Positions 1-7,702 of a DNA stretch of 64,000 bases are shown here, one piece after another. The stretch spans positions 1 to 64,000 of the forward strand of contig JAHREW010000003.1 in the NCBI GenBank assembly GCA_020883125.1, in the 5' to 3' direction. A program made the position numbers and the translations under genes. The DNA comes from Microcoleus sp. CAWBG506. GTDB taxonomy: Bacteria; Cyanobacteriota; Cyanobacteriia; Cyanobacteriales; Microcoleaceae. The number at the start of each line of letters is the position of its first letter. The stretch's first letter is position 1. Below the pieces are notes generated by a model. That model worked only from the letters and a program-made list of their open reading frames with translations, searched no databases and was not told where the DNA came from.

Positions 1-465
1 TGAACCAAATGTGCTATTACTATTTTTTGGCGGAGATCGAGAGAATATGCTTTCATTAATTTTTAATACAAGATGATATTTTGTTATTATTTATTGTACC
101 ATTATACAGCGGGAACCGCTGTATTTGCAAAACACAGATGCACCCCATAGGAGAGGGAAAAATCTACCGGGATAGGGAAATATCGGAAAGCCACCGGATC
201 GATCCGTAGACTCGCAGCCTTCAAAACTCCCATCCCCAATCCTTGACTCCTAAATTCTCAATCGATCTCGCTACTTTCGACACTTGTGGATTATACTGTT
301 TGTGGAATTTGAATTATTGTGCTTTAACATCAACAAAAATTTTAACATACAGGAAGGGGAAGCCCCACACTCTATCCGTTTACGGGATGAGTGACGGGAT
401 GAAAGTAATCCCGAAAATAAATTGAGCGATAGCGAATCAATTATCCAAAAATCAGGTCTTCAGCT
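1..465. other. Gene-free leading region
   Basis: No convincing gene is seen in the first 465 bases. A 60-codon open frame at 243-425 has no recognisable family and no clear ribosome site. The one clear structure is a perfect hairpin, nine paired bases (104-112 with 116-124) around a GAA loop. No T-run follows it on either strand, so it is not a convincing terminator. The upstream gene lies outside the window. Confidence 0.5.
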
Positions 466-1494
466 ATGACAGAGCTTAATTTTCAGGAACTTGCCAAACA
501 GGGAAATCCGCAGGCGATCGCCTCTTGGCTCCAGAGTCAGTTACAATCTGAAGACATCACAGTCACAGTTAATGTCAGCGGCGATTCTTTGGAAGTATTT
601 CTGGATGCTTCGCCCGTACCTGCACCAGATACATCAGTAGAATTTGTCCGCAAAGAATTAACCGATTTGCAGCCAAATTCGATTCGCATGGTGAAAGTTG
701 AGGGTCGAGAAATTGGTCAGGTTGTGTCTGATTGGAGTCAAGAATTTATTTTAGAACACCCAAGTATTGCTCAAGAAAATTATCCTGAAAAATCCTTGAC
801 AAATACAATAGTTGCTAATAGGGAAAATGCGAAAAATATGGAGGCGACACCGCCGGAAATGAAAGAATTAGAGAATAGACTGCGATCGACTTTTATAGTA
901 GTCGGGATGGTGACAGGTATATTGGCGATCGCAGTCGTAGCCTTTGTTGGTAAACTTTTAAACGAGCCAGCAGCAACTGCGGGCAAAAATCTAGAGGAAA
1001 CAACGAGTGTAGCAACAGTACCAGATTCTTTTCGAGAGGCAGTTAACAGTGCAGTAAAAGCAGCAGAATTAGGACGAGGTGCCAAAACCAAAGAGGAATG
1101 GAATTTAGTTGCCAATAACTGGCAAGAAGCCATCTCTTTGATGAGAAGAGTACCCCCATCAAGTCCTCATCATGAACTAGCTCAGACAAAAGTAGCTGAG
1201 TATCAGAAATATCTGATTTATGCTCAAGAATCAGCAGTAACTCTGCCTTCCCCAAGTCCAACACCAGCCACGGGTGAAAAAGAATCAGCAGAAAAATCAG
1301 CTAAAAAATCCAATTCCGAAAAAGAAACCACTGAAAAATCAACTAAAAAATCCAATTCTGAAAAAGAAGCCACTGAAAAATCAACTAAAAAATCCAATTC
1401 TGAAAAAGAAGCCACTGAAAAATCAACTAAAAAATCCAATTCTGAAAAAGAATCTAATGAAAAAGCAAATAGGAAATCTAATCCTGAAAAATAA
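466..1494 (+). CDS. Single-pass membrane protein with charged 14-residue C-terminal repeats
   Basis: I do not recognise a named family over the full length. Residues 1-90 form a compact acidic domain. A hydrophobic segment at about residues 143-163 is the only membrane helix. Residues about 185-245 (starting SFREAVNSAVKAAELG, containing NNWQEAISLMRRVPPSS) closely match two copies of the same module in the membrane protein at 48804-50402. After a Pro/Ser linker the protein ends in about five copies of a 14-residue unit of type ATEKSTKKSNSEKE, encoded by near-identical 42-bp DNA repeats, so the tail is highly charged, probably disordered and prone to copy-number change. The ATG at 466 is the first start in frame. 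The sulfurtransferase follows on the same strand after 77 bp. Function unknown. Confidence 0.75.
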   Translation: MTELNFQELAKQGNPQAIASWLQSQLQSEDITVTVNVSGDSLEVFLDASPVPAPDTSVEFVRKELTDLQPNSIRMVKVEGREIGQVVSDWSQEFILEHPSIAQENYPEKSLTNTIVANRENAKNMEATPPEMKELENRLRSTFIVVGMVTGILAIAVVAFVGKLLNEPAATAGKNLEETTSVATVPDSFREAVNSAVKAAELGRGAKTKEEWNLVANNWQEAISLMRRVPPSSPHHELAQTKVAEYQKYLIYAQESAVTLPSPSPTPATGEKESAEKSAKKSNSEKETTEKSTKKSNSEKEATEKSTKKSNSEKEATEKSTKKSNSEKESNEKANRKSNPEK

Positions 1495-1571
1495 GGTGAT
1501 GAAAAAAGCAGCTTATTTTCTAGAGATTTTCAAGTTTATCGCCGTTCAAACACAGGAATTTTTAAATCAAT

Positions 1572-2393
1572 ATGACAGACACCAATTTGATAGTTAATCC
1601 TGAATGGTTAGCCGCCAATACCGAAAATCAGCAAGTTGTAATTATTGACTGTCGGTTTTCTCTAGCCGATGCAGAATTGGGACAAAAACAATATCAAGAA
1701 AGTCACATTCCCGGAGCTTTTTATTTAGATTTAAACCAAGACCTCGCTAGTCAAGTTGAAAAACATGGTGGCAGACATCCGCTGCCAAATATTACAGAAT
1801 TAGCGGAAAAATTGAGTGCTATTGGCATTAATTTTCAAGAAACTTTAGTCGTCGCCTATGACGATTCGCGGTTGGCTTTTGCGGCTCGGTTGTGGTGGTT
1901 GCTGCGATATATGGGACACAGTAAAGTAGCCTTGTTAGATGGGGGTTTCAGTGGCTGGAAAGCGGCCCGATATCCGGTGACAAATGTTTTGCCAAAACCT
2001 CTTGAGGGCAAATTTGTTCCCCAATTGCGATCGGACCTAATTGTTGATATTGAGGCCGTAAAAGCACTAAAAAACTTGCCGGGAAAGGTTTTGGTTGATT
2101 CGCGGGAGAACGATCGATATCTTGGCCTCCGGGAGCCGATCGACCCCATTGCAGGCCACATTCCCGGTGCTGTCAACTATCCTTGGCAACAGGTGACAGA
2201 TGAGACAGGAAAAGTGCGATCGACTGCCACACAAAAGCAACTTTGGACAGAATTAGCCACCGCCGAAGAAATTATGGTTTATTGCGGTTCCGGGGTAACA
2301 GCTTGCGTGAATTTATTGTCTTTAGAAATAGCCGGAATTCCCAACGCTAAACTTTATCCAGGTAGCTGGAGTGACTGGTGTTCCTATGAATAA
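1572..2393 (+). CDS. sseA: Sulfurtransferase (tandem rhodanese, thiosulfate/3-mercaptopyruvate type)
   Basis: Two-domain rhodanese-fold enzyme that moves a sulfane sulfur from thiosulfate or 3-mercaptopyruvate to a thiol or cyanide acceptor in the cytoplasm. The N-terminal non-catalytic rhodanese repeat covers about residues 8-135 (VIIDCRFSLADAE, HIPGAFYLDLN). The catalytic repeat covers about 160-270 and carries the loop CGSGVTAC, with active-site Cys near residue 238. The CGSGVT loop is typical of the SseA/TST family. The length of 273 residues is normal. The ATG at 1572 has AGGA about 13 bases upstream. A MITE-like element begins 17 bp after the stop. The substrate preference cannot be read from the sequence. 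Confidence 0.9.
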   Translation: MTDTNLIVNPEWLAANTENQQVVIIDCRFSLADAELGQKQYQESHIPGAFYLDLNQDLASQVEKHGGRHPLPNITELAEKLSAIGINFQETLVVAYDDSRLAFAARLWWLLRYMGHSKVALLDGGFSGWKAARYPVTNVLPKPLEGKFVPQLRSDLIVDIEAVKALKNLPGKVLVDSRENDRYLGLREPIDPIAGHIPGAVNYPWQQVTDETGKVRSTATQKQLWTELATAEEIMVYCGSGVTACVNLLSLEIAGIPNAKLYPGSWSDWCSYE

Positions 2394-2409
2394 GTGACGC
2401 CAAAAAACT

Positions 2410-2530
2410 GGGTGCACCTCAGTTTTGCAAATATATTAGTAGGGGCGAAGCATTACCGCTGTAAATCTCTGGTTATCACTAATAAATTGTCTGCGGTCAT
2501 GCTTCGCCTATGCAAAATCGGGATGCTCCC
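2410..2530. mobile_element. MITE-like element, copy 1 (121 bp)
   Basis: A short non-coding element with imperfect terminal inverted repeats: the left end reads GGGTGCACCTCAGTTTTGCA and the right end, reverse-complemented, GGGAGCATCCCGATTTTGCA. Related copies lie at 44106-44194 and 57615-57739. The flanks here (AAAAAACT left, AAAAAAAT right) look like an 8-bp target duplication with one mismatch. The core at 2455-2497 is the reverse complement of the core in the 57615 copy, although the outer arms keep the same orientation. There is no transposase, so it would be mobilised in trans. Confidence 0.75.
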
Positions 2531-2638
2531 AAAAAAATTGTTTCTCTAATAAATCCTGATTTGTTAACATAAATATTGAGGCAGAAACCAGGTTTTTTAC
2601 ACCCTTGCATAAATTCGATCCTTCTTCCTTCCCATCCT

Positions 2639-4111
2639 CTAAAAATCAAAATAAATGTAAGGTAAACCACCCTCCGGTGCCAACACCCAAACCGCATACA
2701 AACAAAGCGGTACTAACATCAACTTCACAGGCCAATTCAACTCCACCTTCAAACCCCGAATTAACGTATAATTAATCAGCATCGCCAGCGCCAAGCTCCC
2801 CAAAATCCAACTTAACTGCACTCTTTCCAAACCCAGGGCTTCCACATAAACTTTATGTGCAAACTGGACATCAGCAGAATGTCCCCAAAAATGGGAAATT
2901 ACCCATCCAGAGTCTTTCAAATCGGGAAGACGGAAAAATATCCAACTACCAAAAACCATAGCTTGAGTTAACAGCCAACCGATGAAAAAGCCGATCGCAT
3001 TGTCCCACAAAAAATCTATTCGCAACCGCTTAAACACCACATCCGTCAGCCTATGAACCACCAAAGCCAAACCGTGTAACCCCCCCCACACAATAAATCC
3101 CCAAGCCGCCCCGTGCCAAATTCCAGCCACTAACATGACGATTAACAAATTCAGACAAGTACGCCACAAACTAACCCGCGAACCGCCCAAAGGAAAATAC
3201 AAATAATTCCGCAGCCAATCCCCCAAAGTCATGTGCCAGCGCCGCCAAAAATCGCCTATGCTAGAACTAAAATAAGGAAAATCAAAATTGGGTGGTAAGT
3301 ACCAACCTAGCAGCAAAGCAGTACCGCGCGCGATATCAACATAAGCGCTAAAGTCGAGATAAAGTTGCAACCCGTAAGCAAAAATTGTCAGCCACAAATC
3401 TTCGCTTCCCGCCCGCTGCAAGTTGGTAAAACTTAAATCTACATAAATTCCCAAATTGTCAGCCACAAGCCCTTTTTTTACTGCACCGGAGGCGATCGCC
3501 CACAGTCCCTCTGCAATGCGATCTACTGTGGGAAATTTCTGGGATTTTAGTTGATAAATTAAGTTATGATACCGAGTAATTGGTCCCGAAATTAGTTTGG
3601 GAAAAAACAACTTGTAAGCAGCAAAGTGCAGCAGTGAATTTGCCGCAGGTGCACCTCGATACACGTCTATCAAATAAGCAATACACTCAAAGCAAAAAAA
3701 ACTCAATCCTAGAGGAGCAATTACGTGGGTTTTTACCCAGTCCGCACTGTCTAAAGCCACGGGTAAATTTAACAAATTGCCTAGGGAACTTAAGAAAAAA
3801 GGCACATACTTAAAACCTAGAAGCAGCAATACATTCAGGGTAATTCCTATGCACAGTAGCAACCAGCGGCGGCGGTTCCAAGATTCGTTAGCAATCCGCC
3901 AATCCAGAGGTTCCCCGATCGCCATTGCCAAGAAATAATTAAACAGAGTACCTACTAACAGCAGAGGAATGTACCATTTTTGCAGCGAACCATAAAAAAT
4001 GAGACTACCAATCACCATGATTGAAAGTCGCCACCATCGCAGTGGCACTAACCAATAAACAACTAACAAACTTAGCAAAAATTGGGCGTATTGAAGGGAG
4101 ATGAAAGTCAT
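2639..4111 (-). CDS. MBOAT-family membrane O-acyltransferase (AlgI-like)
   Basis: Polytopic membrane protein of 490 residues, with about ten or more hydrophobic helices, in the membrane-bound O-acyltransferase family. Members such as AlgI and DltB transfer acetyl or acyl groups across the inner membrane to polysaccharides. The diagnostic motifs are present: SIGDFWRRWHMTLGDWLRNY at about residues 280-300, and the catalytic-His motif GIWHGAAWGF near residue 334. The length matches AlgI-type proteins. It lies 46 bp downstream of the RfaE2-like gene on the same strand, so the two may be co-transcribed. The acceptor is unknown; an exopolysaccharide or LPS sugar is plausible. No AlgX/AlgJ-like partner is seen in the window. 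Its stop faces the end of the sulfurtransferase gene. Confidence 0.85.
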   Translation of the reverse strand: MTFISLQYAQFLLSLLVVYWLVPLRWWRLSIMVIGSLIFYGSLQKWYIPLLLVGTLFNYFLAMAIGEPLDWRIANESWNRRRWLLLCIGITLNVLLLLGFKYVPFFLSSLGNLLNLPVALDSADWVKTHVIAPLGLSFFCFECIAYLIDVYRGAPAANSLLHFAAYKLFFPKLISGPITRYHNLIYQLKSQKFPTVDRIAEGLWAIASGAVKKGLVADNLGIYVDLSFTNLQRAGSEDLWLTIFAYGLQLYLDFSAYVDIARGTALLLGWYLPPNFDFPYFSSSIGDFWRRWHMTLGDWLRNYLYFPLGGSRVSLWRTCLNLLIVMLVAGIWHGAAWGFIVWGGLHGLALVVHRLTDVVFKRLRIDFLWDNAIGFFIGWLLTQAMVFGSWIFFRLPDLKDSGWVISHFWGHSADVQFAHKVYVEALGLERVQLSWILGSLALAMLINYTLIRGLKVELNWPVKLMLVPLCLYAVWVLAPEGGLPYIYFDF

Positions 4112-4157
4112 GTTTTACCAATAAATAAGATAAGTGTTTGTATATTATTGCTGTATT

Positions 4158-4646
4158 CTATAACTGCAAAATGCGTTTGACGATCGCACTGGTAGAACTC
4201 GGAACTTCTATTTTGACCAAGGAAATTTTGCCACCACAGGCTAAAACCGCAGGTGCTTCCGGTAGTGTTTCGATTTGATAGTCGCCTCCTTTAACGTAGA
4301 TATCTGGCTTCAGAGTCGCGATCAGTTCAATGGCGGTAGTTTCGGGAAAAATTACTACGGCGTCTACGGCTTTGAGTGCCGCTAAAACTTCGGCTCGCTG
4401 TTCTTCTGGTACGATCGGGCGCCCTGGTAATCCCGGCTGCTGGGGTTTGAGGGCTTGTACGCTAGCATCGCTATTCAATCCCACCACGAGGGACCGCCCC
4501 AAGGATGAAGCCTGGTGCAAATAGCGGACGTGCCCTGCGTGTAAGATATCGAAGCAGCCGTTGGTAAAGACGAGGGGACGCCACTGAGCCGGATTTGAGG
4601 CGATCGCACGAGCAAGTTCTTTCAACCCATAAACACCAGAAATCAT
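4158..4646 (-). CDS. rfaE2: RfaE2-like sugar-phosphate nucleotidyltransferase
   Basis: Nucleotidyltransferase of the HIGH/cytidylyltransferase superfamily, resembling the C-terminal half of HldE. That enzyme adenylylates D-glycero-beta-D-manno-heptose 1-phosphate in ADP-heptose synthesis. The N-terminus contains FTNGCFDILHAGHVRYL (nucleotide-binding HxGH), followed by VGLNSDASV and, later, KGGDY, all typical of the family. I chose the start at 4646 (MISGVYGLKEL), giving 162 residues, the usual length. An upstream in-frame start at 4712 would add 22 residues unlike the family. The kinase half of HldE is not encoded here. It is followed by the MBOAT gene. The exact sugar substrate in cyanobacteria is uncertain. 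Confidence 0.85.
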   Translation of the reverse strand: MISGVYGLKELARAIASNPAQWRPLVFTNGCFDILHAGHVRYLHQASSLGRSLVVGLNSDASVQALKPQQPGLPGRPIVPEEQRAEVLAALKAVDAVVIFPETTAIELIATLKPDIYVKGGDYQIETLPEAPAVLACGGKISLVKIEVPSSTSAIVKRILQL

Positions 4647-5556
4647 TGTTTCCACCAACAGCGAGTTTGAACAGCGATGAACCATCCTACCAGCAAAAGT
4701 GAGAAATTGCACTTGCTAAATTGAAAAATTAATTATTCAATTGCCTAATAGTTAGTAAGTTATAATTTGCAGGCGATAGCTTAAGTGAAAATTAAAAATA
4801 GAGAGAATTTTTGTTAATAAAAAAGCAAGTTAAGTCTGAGTTTTATGCGATCGATCCGCTCCACAAACTTGTGGTGTTCTCAGCAAGTCGGTAAAATCTT
4901 TCACAGGAGTGCTGAAATTGTTTCGAGAAGGGAAGCTGGAAGACAACCCAAAACTCCTAAATTATCGTCCTGTGTGCATTATTTTCGACACCACCGCGCC
5001 AACACAAGCTAGTTAAAAGCTGCTGGAACCGTAAGCGTCCAGAACACCTCTGTACCAAAACCGCAGTCAAGAACAATCAGAAAAAAGTCGAGCCTGGTGT
5101 CGCAACGAGCTCTTTTGGTGGAAAATAACTTAACTTGTGCAACAAAATCTACTCCACTACCGCCTTGAATCTAACGGTGTAAAATTATCCAACAGGAATT
5201 CTCTGTTACCAAGGCCTGACGATACGCTCCCTCGCCAGAGCCATCAAACCAGCCGTACTGACTAACCTCCCGTCTTAGCTGACTAGGTTATTTGAGTCAA
5301 TACACCCGCTTGATAGGTAGCTAATCAAGAGATCTGTTGCTGCTGGTTCATAGTCTGCTATGTAACACAGACCGTGCTTTGGGCCCCTAAAACTGTCATC
5401 ACAAAGGCGCGCTCACATCACTCCGCAAGGGAATAGGCCCAAAGGTATGAGGGGTCAACAACCCTCCATTCTGCTATTGACTAGGCGGTTCCCACCGCTG
5501 GTGTCACTTTCCTCTTGGATCTAAACTCCCTCGTTTCCCACTTACCGCATATTTGT
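4647..5556. other. Long gene-free stretch upstream of the HpsJ-like gene
   Basis: About 900 bases without a believable gene. Several short inverted repeats are visible: CCACAA/TTGTGG near 4860, TCAGCA/TGCTGA around 4880-4915, and GCGGT/ACCGC close to 5485-5497. A GGGCC/GGCCC pairing brackets about 5380-5440. The segment from about 4900 to 5550 is richer in G/C than usual intergenic DNA here and could be a structured leader or a small RNA. I could match it to no known riboswitch, 6S, tmRNA or RNase P signature on either strand. Confidence 0.4.
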
Positions 5557-6387
5557 ATGAAAGCAACTAATAGCCGTCAATTTTCTTCTGTAGCCGCTCG
5601 CACTCTCAAAGTAGTGGGGATTATCTTGATTCTCTCTGCTTTGCTCGACTGCATTGTGCTGTCACTACCGGGAGAAACCTCCGACATTCTCAATAGAGGG
5701 TGGCAGTTGGCTGCGGCAACTCAGATAGTTGACCGGGGAATTATTCCTTTAATGGGTATAGCCCTACTGATGACTGGCTTTTGGGTGGACAGCAGCACTG
5801 GAGTCTCCATCGAACGCCAAAATATTTGGCTGGATTTACGATTCTGGGCCCTGTTAGTTTCCAGTTTGCTAGGCCTGATTTATCTGTGTCTGGTGCCACT
5901 TCATCTCAACAATACTCGTTTGGAACTCAAGGAGGCCCTGGTTCAAGTCGATAGAGAAGCCGGACAAGCTGAGGGTCAACTCGAAGCCCAAATTAAAAGC
6001 GATCAGTTCAAAGCTCAGATAGAACAGCTTAAAAGCCAGCGCCGCAGTCAGATAGCAGCCCTGCTGCAAGATGAGGGAAAAATGGCACAAGCACTCAAGA
6101 GTCCAGAGGTTCCCAAGGAATTGAAAGCTGTGCTTCAGGAGTCAAAAAATGACCCGAAAGCCCTAGACAAATTTCTGGAACAGCAAGCCCAAGAACTTCC
6201 TAACCAGGCCCGCAAAGAAATTCAGACTCGTAAGCAACAAAAAGAGAAAGAGTTGAGAACTCGATCGAGAAATTCTAGTTTGCAGACGGGAATCAGCAGT
6301 TTACTCTTGGCGATCGGTTACATTACTGTTGGTTGGACTGGATTGAGAAGCATGGGAATTCCTCGGTTCGGCCGCCACAAGAGTTGA
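5557..6387 (+). CDS. hpsJ: HpsJ-like membrane protein
   Basis: Membrane protein resembling the cyanobacterial HpsJ family, named for the hormogonium polysaccharide secretion locus. The N-terminus (AARTLKVVGIILILSALLD) leads into a first helix at about residues 18-40. Two more helices follow (about 60-80 and 95-118), then a long charged, probably coiled-coil region (about 120-245), and a last helix near 258-275. I chose the ATG at 5557 (276 residues). A TTG in frame at 5515 would add 14 residues with no better ribosome site. A glycosyltransferase gene follows after 198 bp on the same strand, fitting polysaccharide export or assembly. The rest of the hps locus is not in this window. The family call comes from memory of the N-terminal pattern and is moderately sure. 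Confidence 0.65.
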   Translation: MKATNSRQFSSVAARTLKVVGIILILSALLDCIVLSLPGETSDILNRGWQLAAATQIVDRGIIPLMGIALLMTGFWVDSSTGVSIERQNIWLDLRFWALLVSSLLGLIYLCLVPLHLNNTRLELKEALVQVDREAGQAEGQLEAQIKSDQFKAQIEQLKSQRRSQIAALLQDEGKMAQALKSPEVPKELKAVLQESKNDPKALDKFLEQQAQELPNQARKEIQTRKQQKEKELRTRSRNSSLQTGISSLLLAIGYITVGWTGLRSMGIPRFGRHKS

Positions 6388-6585
6388 CCAGCCAACAGCG
6401 GGGATCGCGCCGGTCCAGACATCTCTAATAAATATTTGATGTGGTTAATAGAGCAACCGCTGAGGCAGTTAGGACGTTGTTAATTGCTGAAACCATTGAT
6501 TTTCTTGCATTTGCACCTCGCTCTTCTGCCGACATCCATCGGACTTCTTCCTTCTGCTATGGTTTGCCCTTACTGAAAGCTGGGA

Positions 6586-7482
6586 ATGTTCTCAATTTAT
6601 ATTCTGACTTACAACGAAGAGATTGATATCGCCGCTTGCATTGAATCGGCGCTGCTTTGTGACGATATCATTGTGGTTGATTCTTTCAGCAGCGATCGTA
6701 CCCTTGAGATTATCCAGAGCTATCCAGTCCTCTTGGTGCAGCACGCTTTTGAAACTCACGGGCGTCAGCGGACTTGGATGTTGCAAGAAGTTCCCTGCAA
6801 GTACGAATGGGTTTACATCCTCGAAGCAGATGAGCGGATGACACCTGCACTGTTTGCTGAATGCTTAAAGGCGATCGAAAGTCAAGAATATATAGGCTAT
6901 TACGTCGCTGAAAAAGTAATATTTATGGATCGTTGGATTCGCCGCAGCACTCAATATCCCCGCTATCAAATGCGCCTATTTCGCAAAGACCAAGTATGGT
7001 TTAGTGACTACGGCCACACGGAACGGGAAGTTTGCAATGGTCCGACTCACTTCCTGAAGGAAACCTACCCTCACTATACTTGCAGCAAAGGTCTTTCTCG
7101 CTGGATTGAAAAGCACAACCGCTACTCGAATGACGAGGCTGCCGAAACCCTCCGTCAACTAGAAGCCGGTCAAGTAAATTGGTGGGATTTATTTTTTGGA
7201 GCCTCAGAAGTGGAAAGACGCCGTGCATTGAAAGATTTTTCTTTGCGCTTGCCTTTACGACCAGTTGTGCGCTTTTTCTATATGTATATTCTACTAGGCG
7301 GATTTCTTGACGGTCAAGCGGGATTAGCTTGGTGTACGCTGCAAGCTTTTTATGAATATTTAATTTTGCTGAAAGTTTGGGAAATGAAGCATATGCCACT
7401 GCCAAATTTAGACTCTGCGAAAGAAGAATCTATTTCGGATGTAGTAACAATTGATTCGCCTAAAGTTTCATCGAATATTTAG
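6586..7482 (+). CDS. Glycosyltransferase family 2 (WaaE/KdtX-like)
   Basis: GT-A fold family 2 glycosyltransferase, 298 residues. It starts directly with the GT2 signature SIYILTYNEEIDIAACIES, then IIVVDSFSSDRTLEI and the metal-binding region ILEADERMTPAL. The middle part (RLFRKDQVWFSDYGHTER) and a C-terminal hydrophobic stretch (VRFFYMYILLGGFLDG) are typical of WaaE-like enzymes, which add a sugar to LPS core or capsule on the cytoplasmic face. The ATG at 6586 starts the conserved fold, so the start is firm. It follows the HpsJ-like gene and probably works in the same surface polysaccharide process. The donor sugar cannot be inferred. A palindromic tandem repeat lies between its stop and the end of glgB. 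Confidence 0.85.
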   Translation: MFSIYILTYNEEIDIAACIESALLCDDIIVVDSFSSDRTLEIIQSYPVLLVQHAFETHGRQRTWMLQEVPCKYEWVYILEADERMTPALFAECLKAIESQEYIGYYVAEKVIFMDRWIRRSTQYPRYQMRLFRKDQVWFSDYGHTEREVCNGPTHFLKETYPHYTCSKGLSRWIEKHNRYSNDEAAETLRQLEAGQVNWWDLFFGASEVERRRALKDFSLRLPLRPVVRFFYMYILLGGFLDGQAGLAWCTLQAFYEYLILLKVWEMKHMPLPNLDSAKEESISDVVTIDSPKVSSNI

Positions 7483-7550
7483 TTATTTGTTATTTGTTAT
7501 TGGTTATTGGTTATAGCAATCCTAAATCATTATTATTAGTAGCCAAAATT

Positions 7551-7696
7551 AGGACACGGCACTGCCGTGTCCCTACAATTTATTTTCGGTAGGGACACGG
7601 CACTGCCGTGTCCCTACAATTTATTTTCGGTAGGGACACGGCACTGCCGTGTCCCTACAATTTATTTTCGGTAGGGACACGGCACTGCCGTGTCCT
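7551..7696. repeat. 41-bp tandem array with nested perfect palindrome (four palindromes)
   Basis: Four copies of the palindrome GGACACGGCA/TGCCGTGTCC occur at a regular 41-bp period. They are joined by a constant CAATTTATTTTCGG spacer. The array ends six bases before the glgB stop codon, between the convergent glycosyltransferase and glgB genes. Each unit can form a strong hairpin in RNA from either strand, so the array may act as a bidirectional transcription barrier. The spacers are identical, which rules out a CRISPR. Confidence 0.9.
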
Positions 7697-7702
7697 CTGT
7701 CA

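Noticed and set aside
243-425. 60-codon open frame near the left end
   Set aside because: No family features, no ribosome site and an unusual composition.
1224-1439. 71-codon minus-strand repeat protein
   Set aside because: It is the antisense of the 42-bp repeats in the 466-1494 gene.
2497-2697. 66-codon minus-strand frame
   Set aside because: It overlaps the MITE-like element and the end of the MBOAT gene; no protein-like conservation is visible.
5300-5510. Possible 6S, tmRNA or RNase P RNA
   Set aside because: Signature segments of tmRNA and RNase P are absent on both strands and no firm 6S structure could be drawn.
7551-7696. Possible CRISPR array next to glgB
   Set aside because: The spacers are identical (CAATTTATTTTCGG), the unit is a perfect palindrome and there are no cas genes; it is a simple tandem repeat.
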